DNA from: Kocuria tytonis
Lineage (GTDB): Bacteria; Actinomycetota; Actinomycetes; Actinomycetales; Micrococcaceae
Direction: 5' to 3'
Length of the DNA stretch: 64,000 nucleotides
NCBI RefSeq assembly: GCF_003226895.2
Contig: NZ_PNJG02000002.1
Location: forward strand, 682,001 to 746,000
Shown: positions 36,995 to 47,053 of the stretch, piece after piece
Numbering within the stretch: the first letter of the stretch is position 1
How the letters are laid out: each line of letters begins with the position of its first letter
Notes under the pieces: generated by a model
What the model was told of the DNA's origin: nothing
Seen by the model: only the letters and a program-made list of their open reading frames with translations
The model's database searches: none
Translations under genes and position numbers: made by a program

Positions 36995-38745
36995 GCGATC
37001 TCTCCCAGTGACTGGCCCCTGCTCACGGTGTCCCCCTCGGCCACGTCCGCGCGGCCCAGTGTTCCCGCCCGGTGGGCCCGCACGGGTGTCTCCATCTTCA
37101 TGGCCTCGACGACCAGCACGGACTGGCCCTTCTCCACGGCTTCGCCGTCTTCGGCGAGCCACGTGACCACGGTGCCGTTCATGGGGGCGGCCAGGGTCGC
37201 CTCCGCCTCGGGCGACGACGCCGCCGGCGCCCCGGCCCGGTCCGCCGCCCCGTTCCCAGCGGCCTCGGCCGCACCGCCGCGCAGCAGGGCGCGGGCGAGG
37301 TCACCGGGCAGTCCCACCCGGACCGCGCGCCCGTCCAGCTCCACGGTGAACGTCTCCCGCTCGCCCGCCCCGGGCGCGAGGTACGGGGACGCCTCCAGGT
37401 CCCGGGTGAGCTCGTCCTCGATCCAGGTGGTGTAGACCCCGAGCTCCTCCGGAGAGGTGAAGGCGGGCTCCTCCAGGACGGCGCGGTGGAACGGGACCAC
37501 GGTGGGCAGTCCGCGGATCGTGAGCTCCCGCAGTGCGGCCCGGGACCGGGTGACGGCCTGCTGCCGGTCCTCGCCCCACACGATCAGCTTGGCCAGCAGG
37601 GAGTCGTACTCCGCGGGGACCACGGAGCCGGAGCGGACGCCGGTGTCCACGCGCACACCCGCGCCCGTGGGGGCCTCGAACACCGCCACGGTGCCGGGCG
37701 TGGGCAGGAACCCCAGTGCGGGGTCCTCCGCGTTGAGCCGGAACTCCAGGGCGTGGCCGTGCGGGGCGGGGTCCGCCGTGACACTGAGCGGCAGGCCCTG
37801 GGCCACCCGGAACTGCTCGCGCACCAGGTCCACGCCCGCGGTCAGCTCCGTGACGGGGTGCTCCACCTGCAACCGGGTGTTGACCTCCAGGAAGGAGATC
37901 AGCCCGTCCGGGGCCACGAGGTACTCCACGGTGCCCGCGCCGGTGTACCCGGCCTCGCGGCAGATGGCCCGGGCGGACTCGTGCAGGGTGGTGCGCTGCT
38001 CCTCGGTGAGGAACGGCGCCGGGGCCTCCTCCACGAGCTTCTGGTGCCGGCGCTGCAGCGAGCAGTCCCGGGTGCCCATGACCACCACGTTGCCGTGGGT
38101 GTCCGCGACCACCTGGGCCTCCACGTGGCGTGGCCGGCCCAGGAAGCGCTCCACGAAGCACTCGCCGCGGCCGAACGCCGCGGTGGCCTCGCGGACCGCG
38201 GCGTCGAACGCGGGTTCCACCTCGGCCGGTTCCCGGGCGATGCGCATGCCGCGCCCGCCGCCACCGAACGCCGCCTTGATGGCGAGGGGCAGCCCGTGCT
38301 CCTCGGCGAACGCCCGGGCCGCCGCGGCGTCGGCCACGGGACCGTCCGTGCCGGGCACGAGCGGGGCGCCCGCTCGCACGGCGATCTCCCGGGCGGTGAC
38401 CTTGTTGCCGAGTGCCTCGATCACGTCCGCCGACGGGCCGATCCAGGTGAGTCCGGCATCGACCACCGCGCGCGCGAAGTCCGCGTTCTCGGACAGGAAG
38501 CCGTAGCCGGGGTGGACGGCGTCCGCGCCGGAGCGTTCAGCCACCGCGAGCACCGCGGGGATGTTGAGGTAGGTCTCCGCGGAGGAAGAGCCCTCCAGGG
38601 CGTATGCCTCATCGGCCATGTGCACGTGGAAGGCGTCAGCGTCCGGTGCGGAGTACACGGCCACCGAGGTGAGCCCGGCATCCGCGCAGGCGCGTGCCAC
38701 GCGCACGGCGATCTCCCCACGGTTGGCGATCAGGACCTTCTTCAT
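36991..38745 (-). CDS. biotin carboxylase fused to biotin carboxyl carrier domain
   Basis: A 584-residue protein. The biotin carboxylase part (~1-450) has [28 protein letters not shown], the ATP-grasp loop [11 protein letters not shown] and [14 protein letters not shown]. After a short Ala/Glu-rich linker, the C-terminal ~75 residues are a biotinyl domain with the biotinylation motif EAMKMET. No carboxyltransferase gene is in the window, so it must either partner a distant one or act with PxpABC. Biotin carboxylase and carrier genes are frequent neighbours of pxpABC, but their role there is not settled. It overlaps pxpBC by four bases (ATGA). Confidence 0.88.
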   Translation of the reverse strand: MKKVLIANRGEIAVRVARACADAGLTSVAVYSAPDADAFHVHMADEAYALEGSSSAETYLNIPAVLAVAERSGADAVHPGYGFLSENADFARAVVDAGLTWIGPSADVIEALGNKVTAREIAVRAGAPLVPGTDGPVADAAAARAFAEEHGLPLAIKAAFGGGGRGMRIAREPAEVEPAFDAAVREATAAFGRGECFVERFLGRPRHVEAQVVADTHGNVVVMGTRDCSLQRRHQKLVEEAPAPFLTEEQRTTLHESARAICREAGYTGAGTVEYLVAPDGLISFLEVNTRLQVEHPVTELTAGVDLVREQFRVAQGLPLSVTADPAPHGHALEFRLNAEDPALGFLPTPGTVAVFEAPTGAGVRVDTGVRSGSVVPAEYDSLLAKLIVWGEDRQQAVTRSRAALRELTIRGLPTVVPFHRAVLEEPAFTSPEELGVYTTWIEDELTRDLEASPYLAPGAGERETFTVELDGRAVRVGLPGDLARALLRGGAAEAAGNGAADRAGAPAASSPEAEATLAAPMNGTVVTWLAEDGEAVEKGQSVLVVEAMKMETPVRAHRAGTLGRADVAEGDTVSRGQSLGEIA

Positions 38746-40772
38746 GCGGTGTCTCCCGGGGTCGTGTGCTCGGCGGAGTTCGCTGCCGGTGCGGTGGGTG
38801 GGGTGGGGCGGTCCCGGGGCGGCGTCCCACGGTGCGAGCCGGGCGGCGTCGCGGTGGCGGCGTTCCCGACGGGCCGGAAGCGGACCTCGGCCCCGGGTGC
38901 GAGCTGCGCGGCGAGCGGGAGGTCCTCGGGGAGCACCACGGCGATCACGGGGTAGCCCCCGGTCACGGGATGGTCCGCGAGGAACAGCACCGGCGCGCCG
39001 GAGTGGGGGACCTGCAGGGACCCGATGGCCACGCCCTCGCTCGCCGGTTCGTCGGTGCGGGAGCGCTCCAGGGAGGTGCCGTCCTGCGGGGCCTCCAGGC
39101 GGACGCCCACGCGGTTGGAATCGCCGGAGACCCGCCAGGACTGCTGTTCCAGCGCCTCGCGGGAACCGGGGGTGAACCAGTCGTCACGCGGGCCGAGCAG
39201 GATGCGCAGCTCTGTGGGGTCACCCGCCCCGGGCACGTCCACCTCCGGGTCCTCACGCAGGCCCACGGTGTGGCCCACGGGGACCCGCCGCACGGGCAGC
39301 TCGTCCCCTGCGGCCACCGGCAGCGGACCGATCCCCGACATCACGTCCGTGGCGCGGCTGCCCAGCACCTCGGGGACGTCGATCCCGCCGCGCACGGCCA
39401 CGTAGCTGCGCAGCCCGGCGGAGGGGGCATCCAGGGTGAGGTGCTCACCGTCGTAGAGGGCGAACGGGGCGCAGAACGGGACGGGGCGGGTGTGTGACTC
39501 CGCGGGGAGGTCGTCGGGGCGCGAGCGCGGTGCCGCGTCACCGTGCCCTTCGGCGCTCGGGGCCGAGCGGGGCTCCTCCACAGCAGACGGGTGGCCCGGC
39601 ACCGGCGCGGACCGTGCAGGATCCCGCCCCTCGGACCTCGTGACGGCCTCCCGGGCGTCGTCCCCGACGGGTGTCGTGATCGTCCCCGTGACGGGCGCGC
39701 CGCCCAGGGCGAGCACGTGGTGGCCGCGGGCCGTGAGACCCAGCCCGCCCAGGGTGACCTCCAGGACGGCGGCCCCGGGGTGGTTGCCCACCAGGCGGTT
39801 CGCCTGCACGGCGGACACCCGGTCCGCGGCGCCCGACGTCACGACCCCCAGGTCTCCGAGCCCGGGGCGGCCGAGGTCCTGCACGAGGGTCTGCATGCCG
39901 GACTCGGCCACGGTGAGGCCGAACACCGTCCGCGCCCCGGGGGCTGTCCCTCGCCCCTCCGGGAGGTCCGGCGTGGCGCGGGTCGCGTGGGCGGTCTCGT
40001 CCGCGGGCGGCGCGGGCTCCTCGTGGACTGAGCCGCCCGGTTCGGGGGCGCTCGTGGTGCCCGCGCTCTGCGGGTCGCGGCGGTCCTTCCCGGGCGCGCC
40101 CACGGGTGCCGCGGCGTCGTCGGCCAGGGGGACCAGCTCCCGGACCGCCCGGTAGCGCACGGTGTCCCCGGGACGGATCAGCACGGGGGGCTCCCGGAAC
40201 TCGTCCCACAGCACCGCGTCCGTGCGCCCGATCAGCTGCCAGCCCCCGGGGGAGCGCCGCGGGTAGATCGCGGAGTACGTGCCGGCCAGTCCCACGGCGC
40301 CCGCGGGGACGGCGGTGCGGGGGGAGGTGCGGCGGGGCACGTCCAGGGGGTCGTCCGCCGCGGTGAGGTACACGAAACCGGGGGCGAAGCCGCCGAACGC
40401 GGACGTCCACGCGGCACCCGTGTGGGCCTCGACCACGCCCTGCTCGCTCAGTCCGGTGACCCGCGCGACCTCCGCGAGGTCCGCGCCGTCGTAGACCACG
40501 GGGATCTCCACGGTCCTGCCGGTCGTCCCATCGGACGCCGCCGGTCGGAGACTGCCGACGGCGCTCGCGGCCTCCCGTGCGGCCCGCGCCCCCGAGAAGA
40601 CCACCAGCACGGTGCGGGCGGCGGCGATGACATCCACCTGACCCGGGAGCGGGTGGTCCGCGAGGTGGGCGTGCCACCGCACGACCTCGGGGAGCTCCCC
40701 GCAGTCGAGCAGGAACGCCTCGGTCCCGGCCCAGCGCAGCTCAGGGGGCCGGGTGGGGTGGGACGCGTTCAC
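38742..40772 (-). CDS. pxpBC: fused 5-oxoprolinase subunits B and C (KipI-KipA)
   Basis: PxpB and PxpC with PxpA form ATP-dependent 5-oxoprolinase (5-oxoproline to glutamate). GTG 40772 overlaps the pxpA stop; 676 residues. PxpB/KipI part ~1-215 ([40 protein letters not shown]). A Pro/Glu/Thr-rich linker ~215-275 follows. PxpC/KipA part ~276-650 has [52 protein letters not shown] and, at the end, GYPVIAVV. A hydrophilic insertion of ~60 residues (about 375-435) interrupts the PxpC domain, and the C-terminus has a Pro-rich tail. Fused B-C proteins are common, as in urea amidolyase. Confidence 0.9.
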   Translation of the reverse strand: MNASHPTRPPELRWAGTEAFLLDCGELPEVVRWHAHLADHPLPGQVDVIAAARTVLVVFSGARAAREAASAVGSLRPAASDGTTGRTVEIPVVYDGADLAEVARVTGLSEQGVVEAHTGAAWTSAFGGFAPGFVYLTAADDPLDVPRRTSPRTAVPAGAVGLAGTYSAIYPRRSPGGWQLIGRTDAVLWDEFREPPVLIRPGDTVRYRAVRELVPLADDAAAPVGAPGKDRRDPQSAGTTSAPEPGGSVHEEPAPPADETAHATRATPDLPEGRGTAPGARTVFGLTVAESGMQTLVQDLGRPGLGDLGVVTSGAADRVSAVQANRLVGNHPGAAVLEVTLGGLGLTARGHHVLALGGAPVTGTITTPVGDDAREAVTRSEGRDPARSAPVPGHPSAVEEPRSAPSAEGHGDAAPRSRPDDLPAESHTRPVPFCAPFALYDGEHLTLDAPSAGLRSYVAVRGGIDVPEVLGSRATDVMSGIGPLPVAAGDELPVRRVPVGHTVGLREDPEVDVPGAGDPTELRILLGPRDDWFTPGSREALEQQSWRVSGDSNRVGVRLEAPQDGTSLERSRTDEPASEGVAIGSLQVPHSGAPVLFLADHPVTGGYPVIAVVLPEDLPLAAQLAPGAEVRFRPVGNAATATPPGSHRGTPPRDRPTPPTAPAANSAEHTTPGDTA

Positions 40773-41527
40773 GCGAAGGACCGGACGGTGATCCCGGCGG
40801 CTTCGAGACCGGCGCGGACCTCGGTGGCCATGGCGGCGGATCCGGGGGTGTCCCCGTGCACGCAGATGCTCTCCGCCCGGATGCGCACGGTGGAGCCGTC
40901 CACGGCGGTGAGGGTCCCGTCCTCGCACAGCCGGATCATGCGCTCGGTGACCTGCGCGGCGTCGTGCAGCACGGCACCGGGTTCGCGGCGGGAGACCAGC
41001 CGGCCCTCGGGAGTGTAGCCGCGGTCCGCGAAGGCCTCGGTGACCGTGCGCAGCTCCGCGCGCTCGGCCCGCCGCGCGGCCACGGAACCGGGCAGCAGGA
41101 GCAGGGGGAGGTCACCGCCGAACGCCTTCACGGCGTCCACCACGGCCTGGGCATGGGCTTCGTGGTGGACGATCGTGTTGTACAGCGCACCGTGCGGCTT
41201 CACGTAGCGCACCGTGGTTCCCGCGCCGCGGGCCATCGCCTCCAGTGCGCCCATCTGGTACAGCACGTCGTCCGCCAGTTCTGTGGGGGAGCAGTCCAGG
41301 AAGCGGCGTCCGAAGCCCGCGAGGTCGCGGTAGGCCACGTGGGCGCCCACGGTGACGCCGGCGGCCGCGGCAGCCCGGCAGGTCTGCGCCATCACGGAGG
41401 GGTCGCCGGCGTGGAACCCGCAGGCCACGTTGGCGCTGGAGACAGAACGGAGGATGGCGGCGTCGTCACCCATGCTCCAGCTGCCGAACGACTCGCCCAC
41501 GTCGCTGTTCAGATCCATGACCGTCAT
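40769..41527 (-). CDS. pxpA: 5-oxoprolinase subunit A (LamB/YcsF family)
   Basis: First gene of the pxp operon. ATG 41527 has GGAGGT five bases upstream; 252 residues, normal length. Family motifs are [54 protein letters not shown] and [12 protein letters not shown]. The operator palindrome 41581-41593 lies 54 bases upstream of the start. Confidence 0.92.
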   Translation of the reverse strand: MTVMDLNSDVGESFGSWSMGDDAAILRSVSSANVACGFHAGDPSVMAQTCRAAAAAGVTVGAHVAYRDLAGFGRRFLDCSPTELADDVLYQMGALEAMARGAGTTVRYVKPHGALYNTIVHHEAHAQAVVDAVKAFGGDLPLLLLPGSVAARRAERAELRTVTEAFADRGYTPEGRLVSRREPGAVLHDAAQVTERMIRLCEDGTLTAVDGSTVRIRAESICVHGDTPGSAAMATEVRAGLEAAGITVRSFA

Positions 41528-41580
41528 GCGTGACCTCCGTCTCACTGCTGTGACTCCCCAGCATGCCCGATGCGGGCCGG

Positions 41581-41593
41581 ATTGTTCAACAAT
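41581..41593 (-). promoter_or_regulatory. GntR operator before pxpA
   Basis: ATTGTTCAACAAT is a palindrome with one central base and matches the sites at 34886-34898 (12 of 13) and 34910-34922 (12 of 13). On the minus strand, TTGAAC inside it followed after 18 bases by CATGCT could be the pxpA promoter. Confidence 0.65.
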
Positions 41594-41636
41594 CCGCTCG
41601 GGAATAACCCCGGACGGCACCGCATTACACAGGTAA

Positions 41637-41648
41637 TTCAAATTTGAA
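41637..41648. promoter_or_regulatory. perfect 12-base palindrome before the LLM-FMN reductase-MarR operon
   Basis: TTCAAATTTGAA is an exact palindrome 58 bases upstream of the LLM gene, in otherwise GC-rich DNA. Its form fits a MarR-family operator, and the operon it precedes ends with a MarR gene, so autoregulation is a natural reading. Confidence 0.45.
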
Positions 41649-41706
41649 GCAAAAAGGCGGGGTCGGAACATGCCCCGCGACGAGGAGTCGGACGAAGGAG
41701 ACCAGC

Positions 41707-42882
41707 ATGCAACTCGGAGTCTTCACCATCGGGGACGTCACCCAGGACCCCACCACGGGCCGCACGCCCACGGAGAACGAGCGGATCAGGGCCACCGTGG
41801 CGATCGCCCGCAAGGCGGAGGAGCTGGGGATGGACGTGTTCGCCACCGGCCAGCACCACAACCCGCCGTTCGTCGCACCCGCCAACCCGCCCGTGCTGAT
41901 GGCGGCGGTCGCGGCGCAGACCGAGCGGATCCAGCTGTCCACGGCCACCACCCTGATCACCACCACGGATCCCGTGCGGATCGCGGAGGACTACGCGTAC
42001 GTCCAGCACCTCGCGGACGGGCGGGTGGACCTGACCATGGGCCGCGGCAACACCGGCCCCGTCTACCCGTGGTTCGGCAAGGACATCCGCCAGGGCATCC
42101 CGCTGGCCGTGGAGAACTACCAGCTGCTGCACCGGCTGTGGCGCGAGGAGGACGTGAACTTCTCCGGGCGCTTCCGCACACCGCTGCAGGGGTTCACGGC
42201 CACCCCGCGTCCGCTCGACGGGGTCCCGCCGTTCGTGTGGCACGGCTCCATCCGCTCCCCGGAGATCCCGGAGCAGGCCGCGTTCTACGGTGACGGGTTC
42301 TTCCACAACAACATCTTCTGGAACACGGAGCACACCGGGCGCATGGTGGACTTCTACCGGCAGCGCTACGAGTACTACGGCCACGGCTCCGCGGACCAGG
42401 CGATCGTGGGTCTGGGGGGTCAGGTGTTCATGGCGAAGAACTCGCAGGACGCGGTGCGGCGGTTCCGCCCGTACTTCGACAACGCCCCGGTCTACGGCCA
42501 CGGCCCCTCCCTGGAGGAGTTCACGGCCCAGACCCCGCTGACCGTGGGCTCGCCCCAGCAGGTCATCGAGCGCACCCTGTCCTTCCGGGAGTACGCGGGC
42601 GACCACCAGCGCCAGCTGTTCCTGGTGGACCACGCGGGTCTGCCGATCAAGACCGTCCTGGAGCAGATGGACATGCTCGGGGAGGAGGTCTTCCCCGTGC
42701 TGCGCCGGGAGTTCGACGCCGCCCGGCCCGCCCACGTGCCGGACGCCCCCACCCACACGTCCCTCGTGGCGCGCCACCGGGCGGGGCAGGACCCCGTCCC
42801 CGGTGGCGGTCCGGACTCACGGGCCGCCAAGGACCGCGTCGCCAAGGCGCGGGTCACCGCCACGCAGGACGCCACGGCGTAG
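41707..42882 (+). CDS. LLM-class flavin-dependent monooxygenase
   Basis: Luciferase-like (F420 or FMNH2-dependent) oxidoreductase, 391 residues, starting at ATG 41707 with GAAGGAG six bases upstream. TIM-barrel pattern: [72 protein letters not shown], and [14 protein letters not shown] near the C-terminus. The last ~55 residues are a charged Ala/Pro-rich tail. The FMN reductase gene 78 bases downstream would supply reduced flavin, making a two-component monooxygenase likely. Substrate unknown. Confidence 0.87.
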   Translation: MQLGVFTIGDVTQDPTTGRTPTENERIRATVAIARKAEELGMDVFATGQHHNPPFVAPANPPVLMAAVAAQTERIQLSTATTLITTTDPVRIAEDYAYVQHLADGRVDLTMGRGNTGPVYPWFGKDIRQGIPLAVENYQLLHRLWREEDVNFSGRFRTPLQGFTATPRPLDGVPPFVWHGSIRSPEIPEQAAFYGDGFFHNNIFWNTEHTGRMVDFYRQRYEYYGHGSADQAIVGLGGQVFMAKNSQDAVRRFRPYFDNAPVYGHGPSLEEFTAQTPLTVGSPQQVIERTLSFREYAGDHQRQLFLVDHAGLPIKTVLEQMDMLGEEVFPVLRREFDAARPAHVPDAPTHTSLVARHRAGQDPVPGGGPDSRAAKDRVAKARVTATQDATA

Positions 42883-42959
42883 CGCGGCCGGCCCCGGTTC
42901 GCCGAGCGCGTGCCCCGTGCCATGACGACGTGCAGCACAGAGCAGTCAGGAGAAACATC

Positions 42960-43634
42960 ATGACCGAGCAACAGAGGATCGCGGTGGTGACCGCGGGACT
43001 GTCCGAGGACGCCTCCACCACGCGGCTGGCGCGGGCGGTCGCGCGGGCCGCGAACGACGTCGTCGTCCGGGGCGGGCACTCCGCGCCGGAGGTGCGGCTG
43101 GTGACCCTGCGGGACATCGCCCACGGGATCACGGACGCCGCGCTCACCGGCATGGCGCCCGCCGCGGTGCAGGACGCGCTGGACGCGGTGCTCACCGCGG
43201 ACGCGCTGATCGCGGCCACGCCCACCTACAAGGCGAGCTACTCGGGGCTGTTCAAGGCGTTCTTCGACCTCTTCGACGAGGGCGCCCTGGAGAACCTGCC
43301 CACCGTGGTGGCCGCGACCGGCGGGACCCCGCGGCACTCCCTGGTGCTGGACACCGCCCTGCTGCCGCTCATGAGCCACCTCAAGGCGCTCGCCCTGCCC
43401 ATCGGCGTCTATGCCGCCACGGAGGACTGGGCGGACGCGTCCCTGCAGGCGCGCATCGAGCGGGCCGGGGCGGCGCTCGCCGGGATGCTCGGTGCAGGTG
43501 CAGGTGCAGGTGCCACTGCCAAGGGTCGGGGCGTGGCGGCGGCGTCCGCTGCGAGGCGGCCCGTGCGGGAGGTGCGCGACGAGTTCGCCACCGTGCCGGA
43601 CTTCGCCGACCTGCTGGCCTCGGTGCAACGATGA
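42960..43634 (+). CDS. NAD(P)H-dependent FMN reductase (CE1759-like)
   Basis: Flavodoxin-fold reductase, 224 residues, ATG 42960 preceded by CAGGAGAAA. Motifs: VVTAGLSEDASTTRLA (phosphate loop), LIAATPTYKASYSGLFKAFFDLF and VVAATGGTPRHSLVLDTALLPL. It probably provides FMNH2 to the upstream monooxygenase. Near the C-terminus a (GGTGCA)3-GGTGCC repeat at 43491-43514 encodes alternating Gly-Ala, a possible slippage site. It overlaps the MarR gene by four bases (ATGA). Confidence 0.87.
   Translation: MTEQQRIAVVTAGLSEDASTTRLARAVARAANDVVVRGGHSAPEVRLVTLRDIAHGITDAALTGMAPAAVQDALDAVLTADALIAATPTYKASYSGLFKAFFDLFDEGALENLPTVVAATGGTPRHSLVLDTALLPLMSHLKALALPIGVYAATEDWADASLQARIERAGAALAGMLGAGAGAGATAKGRGVAAASAARRPVREVRDEFATVPDFADLLASVQR
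43491..43514 (+). repeat. short tandem hexamer repeat inside the FMN reductase gene
   Basis: Three GGTGCA units and one GGTGCC in a row. Copy-number change would keep the frame and alter a Gly-Ala stretch between the catalytic fold and the C-terminal tail. Confidence 0.8.
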
Positions 43635-44302
43635 GCACTGTGCCCGAGCCGCCACGTGATCCCGCAGCCTCACAGGGGGCCCGACCGCAGGACCCACGGC
43701 CCCAGGACGCACCACTTCACGACGCCTTGCCCGAGGCTGCTGTGCGCCAGGACGGAGCATCTCTGGACGAGCCGCCCGGGGACGCGGCGAGGCAGGCCGC
43801 TGCGCCCCAGGCGGCTGGTCCGGCAGCATCCGGCATGTCCCCGGCGGAAACCGGGGGAGCGTCCCGCGCTCCCGACCGCTGGGACACGTGGCAGCTCTAC
43901 TTCGAGACCACCGCGCGCCTGACGTCGCGGATCGAGGAGCGGCTCAAGGCCCACGGCTGCTCGCTCATGGAGTACCAGCTGCTCCTGCTGCTCCACGGGG
44001 CCCCCGAGCACTGTCTGCGCATGGGCGAGCTGGCCCGTCGGCTGGTGTTCTCGCCGTCCCGGCTGAACTACCAGGTGAAGGTGCTGGGGGAGCGGGGCTG
44101 GGTGCAGCGGCGTCGTGCCCGCGGGGACGGGCGCGGCTGGGAAGCCGTGCTCACCGCGAACGGCGCGCAGGCGTTCCGCCGCCTGCGCCCCGCCCACGCG
44201 CGGGACGTGGAGGAGCTGTTCTTCGCGTCGCTCACGGCGGACGACGTCGCCCGGCTGGGGGATCTCATGGGGCGTCTGGCGCGGGGGATGGGGGAGGGGT
44301 AG
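43631..44302 (+). CDS. MarR family regulator with a long N-terminal extension
   Basis: A 223-residue protein, longer than the usual ~150. The first ~80 residues are a Pro/Ala/Gln/Asp-rich disordered tail (repeated QDPRPQDAP-like and PQAAGPAA). The MarR domain follows: TARLTSRIEERLKAHGCSL, MEYQLLLLLHGAPEHCLRMGELARRLV, the recognition helix FSPSRLNYQVKVLGERGWV and the wing RARGDGRGWEAVLT. An internal start would give a normal-length MarR, but no better ribosome site is seen. Last gene of the monooxygenase operon and the probable ligand of the 41637 palindrome. Confidence 0.85.
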   Translation: MSTVPEPPRDPAASQGARPQDPRPQDAPLHDALPEAAVRQDGASLDEPPGDAARQAAAPQAAGPAASGMSPAETGGASRAPDRWDTWQLYFETTARLTSRIEERLKAHGCSLMEYQLLLLLHGAPEHCLRMGELARRLVFSPSRLNYQVKVLGERGWVQRRRARGDGRGWEAVLTANGAQAFRRLRPAHARDVEELFFASLTADDVARLGDLMGRLARGMGEG

Positions 44303-44323
44303 GCCGGTGCCCGGCTCAGAGCC

Positions 44324-44821
44324 TCAGCCGATCCAGTAGCGGCGGGTCGGGCGGCCGGCGTCGTCCACCACGACGTCCTCCAGCACCCCGCCGCAGGATT
44401 CGATGGTGGCGCAGGACGCCGCGTTGTCGTCGGCGCACGTCACGAGCACCCGCTCGACACCCGCTGCGTGCAACCGCGCCACCGGCTGCCGCAGGATCTC
44501 CGTGGCGTAGCCGCGGCGGCGGAACTCGGGGCCCACGGCGTACCCCACGTGTCCCCCCACTCGGCGGAGGTGGTCGGTGAGGTCGTAGCGGATGGACGTC
44601 CGGCCCACGATCCGCCCGTCGACCTCCGCGAGCAGGAAGTCCGCCCGAACCCTGTCCGGCGGCAGGTCCGTCCCGCGGGCGGCGCGTTCCACGGCGTCCA
44701 GGAACTCGGGCCACGTGCCCTCGTCCAGGACGAAGGAGAAGTCGTCGCGGCGCAGCTGCTCGTGCAGTGCGCGGACCGCGGACTCGTCCTCGGGTGCGGG
44801 GTATCGCAGCGTCAGGTCCAT
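44324..44821 (-). CDS. GNAT-family N-acetyltransferase
   Basis: A 165-residue acetyltransferase. The acetyl-CoA-binding region is VGYAVGPEFRRRGYATEIL (Q/RxxGxG/A type), followed by VLVTCADDNAASCATIESCGGVLE and the C-terminal RPTRRYWIG. This resembles small-molecule or GNAT proteins that acetylate amines. Substrate unknown. It stands alone, convergent with the MarR gene. Confidence 0.85.
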   Translation of the reverse strand: MDLTLRYPAPEDESAVRALHEQLRRDDFSFVLDEGTWPEFLDAVERAARGTDLPPDRVRADFLLAEVDGRIVGRTSIRYDLTDHLRRVGGHVGYAVGPEFRRRGYATEILRQPVARLHAAGVERVLVTCADDNAASCATIESCGGVLEDVVVDDAGRPTRRYWIG

Positions 44822-45009
44822 GGGCCCATGGTGGCACGGGTTCTACGCCGGGGGCGGACCCGGCGAACCGTGTTCCGATCCCCGCCTGAGCTGTCGGATC
44901 TCGGCGCGGGGGTGTAGACCGGAGGGCAACCGGGGGGCCCGAGCCGTCACGCACCCCGGATCCTCGTCACACGGGCCACCACCGGCCGTGCCGTGCAAGG
45001 AGACCCACC

Positions 45010-45426
45010 ATGACCGAACCACCCAGGACCACGACGTCGCCCGCCGCCGCCCGCGCGTCCGTCACCGTGGCGCGCGGGGGCGTCGCCCCCGCAACCGTTG
45101 CCTCCGAATCAGTTGCCCCCGACGCCGCTCCGAGAACCTCCGCATCCGATGGATCCGGCCCCGGCGCTCCCGACCTTCCCGGGGGCGTGGTCCACGACCT
45201 GCCCGCGGACCTCGCGGGTGCCCTGCTGGCGGATCCCACCACGGCCGAGCTGTGGCGCGGGCTCACCCCGCTGGGTCGCAACGAGTTCGTGTGCTGGGTG
45301 GCGGATGCCAAAAAGCCCGAGACCCGCGCCCGTCGCATCCGCCGCACCGGGGAGGAGCTGCACGAGGGCAGGCGCCGCCCGTGCTGCTGGCCCGGGTGCA
45401 GGCACCGGGAGCGCACGGGCCGCTGA
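45010..45426 (+). CDS. YdeI/OmpD-associated-like protein
   Basis: A 138-residue protein. A ~55-residue Ala/Thr/Pro-rich N-terminal part precedes a conserved domain (GVVHDLPADLAGALLADP, LTPLGRNEFVCWVADAKKPE, TRARRIRRTGEELHEG) ending in a Cys-rich RRPCCWPGCRHRE that may bind metal. The domain matches the YdeI/OmpD-associated family, whose role is unclear (linked in some reports to resistance to peptides). CAAGGAG lies about seven bases upstream of the ATG. The 188 bases before it hold no other gene. Confidence 0.8.
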   Translation: MTEPPRTTTSPAAARASVTVARGGVAPATVASESVAPDAAPRTSASDGSGPGAPDLPGGVVHDLPADLAGALLADPTTAELWRGLTPLGRNEFVCWVADAKKPETRARRIRRTGEELHEGRRRPCCWPGCRHRERTGR

Positions 45427-45460
45427 ACTTGGGCGCGGCCCGAGAACCGTCACTGCGCTG

Positions 45461-45516
45461 CACCACGACACCCCCGCACGTCCGGGACGGCCCGGGCGCG
45501 CGGGGGTGTCGTGGTG
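45461..45516. terminator. bidirectional terminator hairpin
   Basis: A perfect 17-base inverted repeat (45461-45477 / 45500-45516) with a 22-base GC-rich loop, between the YdeI-like gene and the convergent serine hydrolase. Confidence 0.75.
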
Positions 45517-45589
45517 TCCTGCGGTTCGGCCGCGGCCCGGCCGGCCGCGCACGGCGGCACGCGGCGGCGTCGGGCGCAGACCGCCGGGG

Positions 45590-46837
45590 CTACAGCCGGA
45601 AGAACCCCGCCCCACCGGCGGCGGACCCGAGCCCGGGTGCGGGCACCGGCGCGCTCCCGGCCGGGCACGTGGCTCTGAACCCCGCCACGAGCACGGCGTT
45701 CATGTCCGGGTCCGGGCCGGTCTCCACATAGGGCCGGCCCGTGAAGGCCAGCGCCACCCGCCGGGACGCGTCCCGCGTGGTGAAGGAGACGGAGAGGGTG
45801 CCGAACCCGGCGCCGTCGTGCCCGATGAGTGTCTCGGGGGCACCCGCGGCGGTGCGGCACGGGCCGGTGATCAGGTAGAGCCCGTACCCGTAGCGCCGGG
45901 CCGCGGCAGCGCCCACGGGGGTGACCATCGCGTCCACGAGGTCCTTGCGCAGCAGCTCGCCGCGCATGAGCGCACCCGTGAAGTTCGTGACGTCCTCGGC
46001 CGTGGCGTACACGCCCCCGGCCCCGGAGAAGATGGACGGATTGACCCTGGGCAGGGGCGCGAGGCCCGCGGAGAACCGCCCGTAGGGCAGCAGGTAGCGG
46101 CCGCGGACCAGGGTGGACTCCTCCAGGCGCGAGTGGTGCATCCCGGCGGGCTTGAACACGCGGTCGCGGATCAGGTCCTGGATCCGGGAACCGGTGGCGG
46201 CCTCGAGCATGAGGGACAGCACCACGTACCCGGCGTTGGAGTAGGACCAGCCGGTGCCGGGCTCGAACTCCCACGGCAGGCTCCGGCTCAGCTGCACCAG
46301 CTCCTCCTCGGAGTGGTAGGGGACCACGGCGCGCTCCAGGTCCTGAACCGTCCACGTGTACCAGGGGGTCTCGGGGAGCAGCCGGTAGAGCCCGTCCGGC
46401 ATGCCGGAGGTGTGGTTCATGAGCTGCGAGACCGTCACCGCACCCCGTCCGGGGTAGAGCCCGGGGGTGACCTGGTCGATCGTGGTCCGAAGCGTCCACT
46501 GGCCGGCCTCGATGCGCTGCATCACGAGCGTGGCGATCATGGCCTTGGTGATGGAGGCGATGCGCGCCCGGTCCTGGGGCTTTGCGCCGTCCTTCTGCAG
46601 ATCGCGCCTGCCCACGGCCGTGAGGTAGCTGCCCCGCGGACCCACCACGGAGGCGGTGACGCCCACGGCGCCGTCGCGGAGCATGGCCGCCAGAGCGGCG
46701 TCGACGGGCCCGGTGTCGAACCCGGCCTTCCAGGGCGGGGCGGCCGCCGCGGTGGTCATCAGGGCGGGTGTGGCGAGCGCGGCCACGGCGGTGCCCAGGA
46801 AGAGCTGCCGGCGGCTGGGGTGAACGGTGGGGTTCAT
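45590..46837 (-). CDS. exported beta-lactamase-family serine hydrolase (class C/D-alanyl-D-alanine carboxypeptidase type)
   Basis: A 415-residue protein. ATG 46837 has AAGGAGATG upstream. The N-terminus carries two arginines (SRRQLFLGTAVAALA) before a hydrophobic core and an Ala-rich cleavage region near residue 33, consistent with Tat export. The penicillin-recognising fold is shown by the SxxK motif SITK (~95), the YSN triad motif YSNAGYV and HDGAGFG near the C-terminus (in place of KTG). This group covers esterases, peptidases and DD-carboxypeptidases; true beta-lactamase activity is not implied. Confidence 0.85.
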   Translation of the reverse strand: MNPTVHPSRRQLFLGTAVAALATPALMTTAAAAPPWKAGFDTGPVDAALAAMLRDGAVGVTASVVGPRGSYLTAVGRRDLQKDGAKPQDRARIASITKAMIATLVMQRIEAGQWTLRTTIDQVTPGLYPGRGAVTVSQLMNHTSGMPDGLYRLLPETPWYTWTVQDLERAVVPYHSEEELVQLSRSLPWEFEPGTGWSYSNAGYVVLSLMLEAATGSRIQDLIRDRVFKPAGMHHSRLEESTLVRGRYLLPYGRFSAGLAPLPRVNPSIFSGAGGVYATAEDVTNFTGALMRGELLRKDLVDAMVTPVGAAAARRYGYGLYLITGPCRTAAGAPETLIGHDGAGFGTLSVSFTTRDASRRVALAFTGRPYVETGPDPDMNAVLVAGFRATCPAGSAPVPAPGLGSAAGGAGFFRL

Positions 46838-47053
46838 GTCATCTCCTTCGATGTGATCCACAACATACTGAACGCCCGGTCGGCGCGCCAGACCCGACCC
46901 CGCCGCGACCTGCGGTGACGTCTCGTCCGCGGGCCCCGGACCCGCGGCCACCTCCCACGCGCGAGGGTCCCGGAGCGGGTGCGGACGGCATCGCTGCGAC
47001 GCGGGTGCGGGGCCGCTCACGGGTGGGACGGCGAACGGGCGGTGTGCCGCAGG

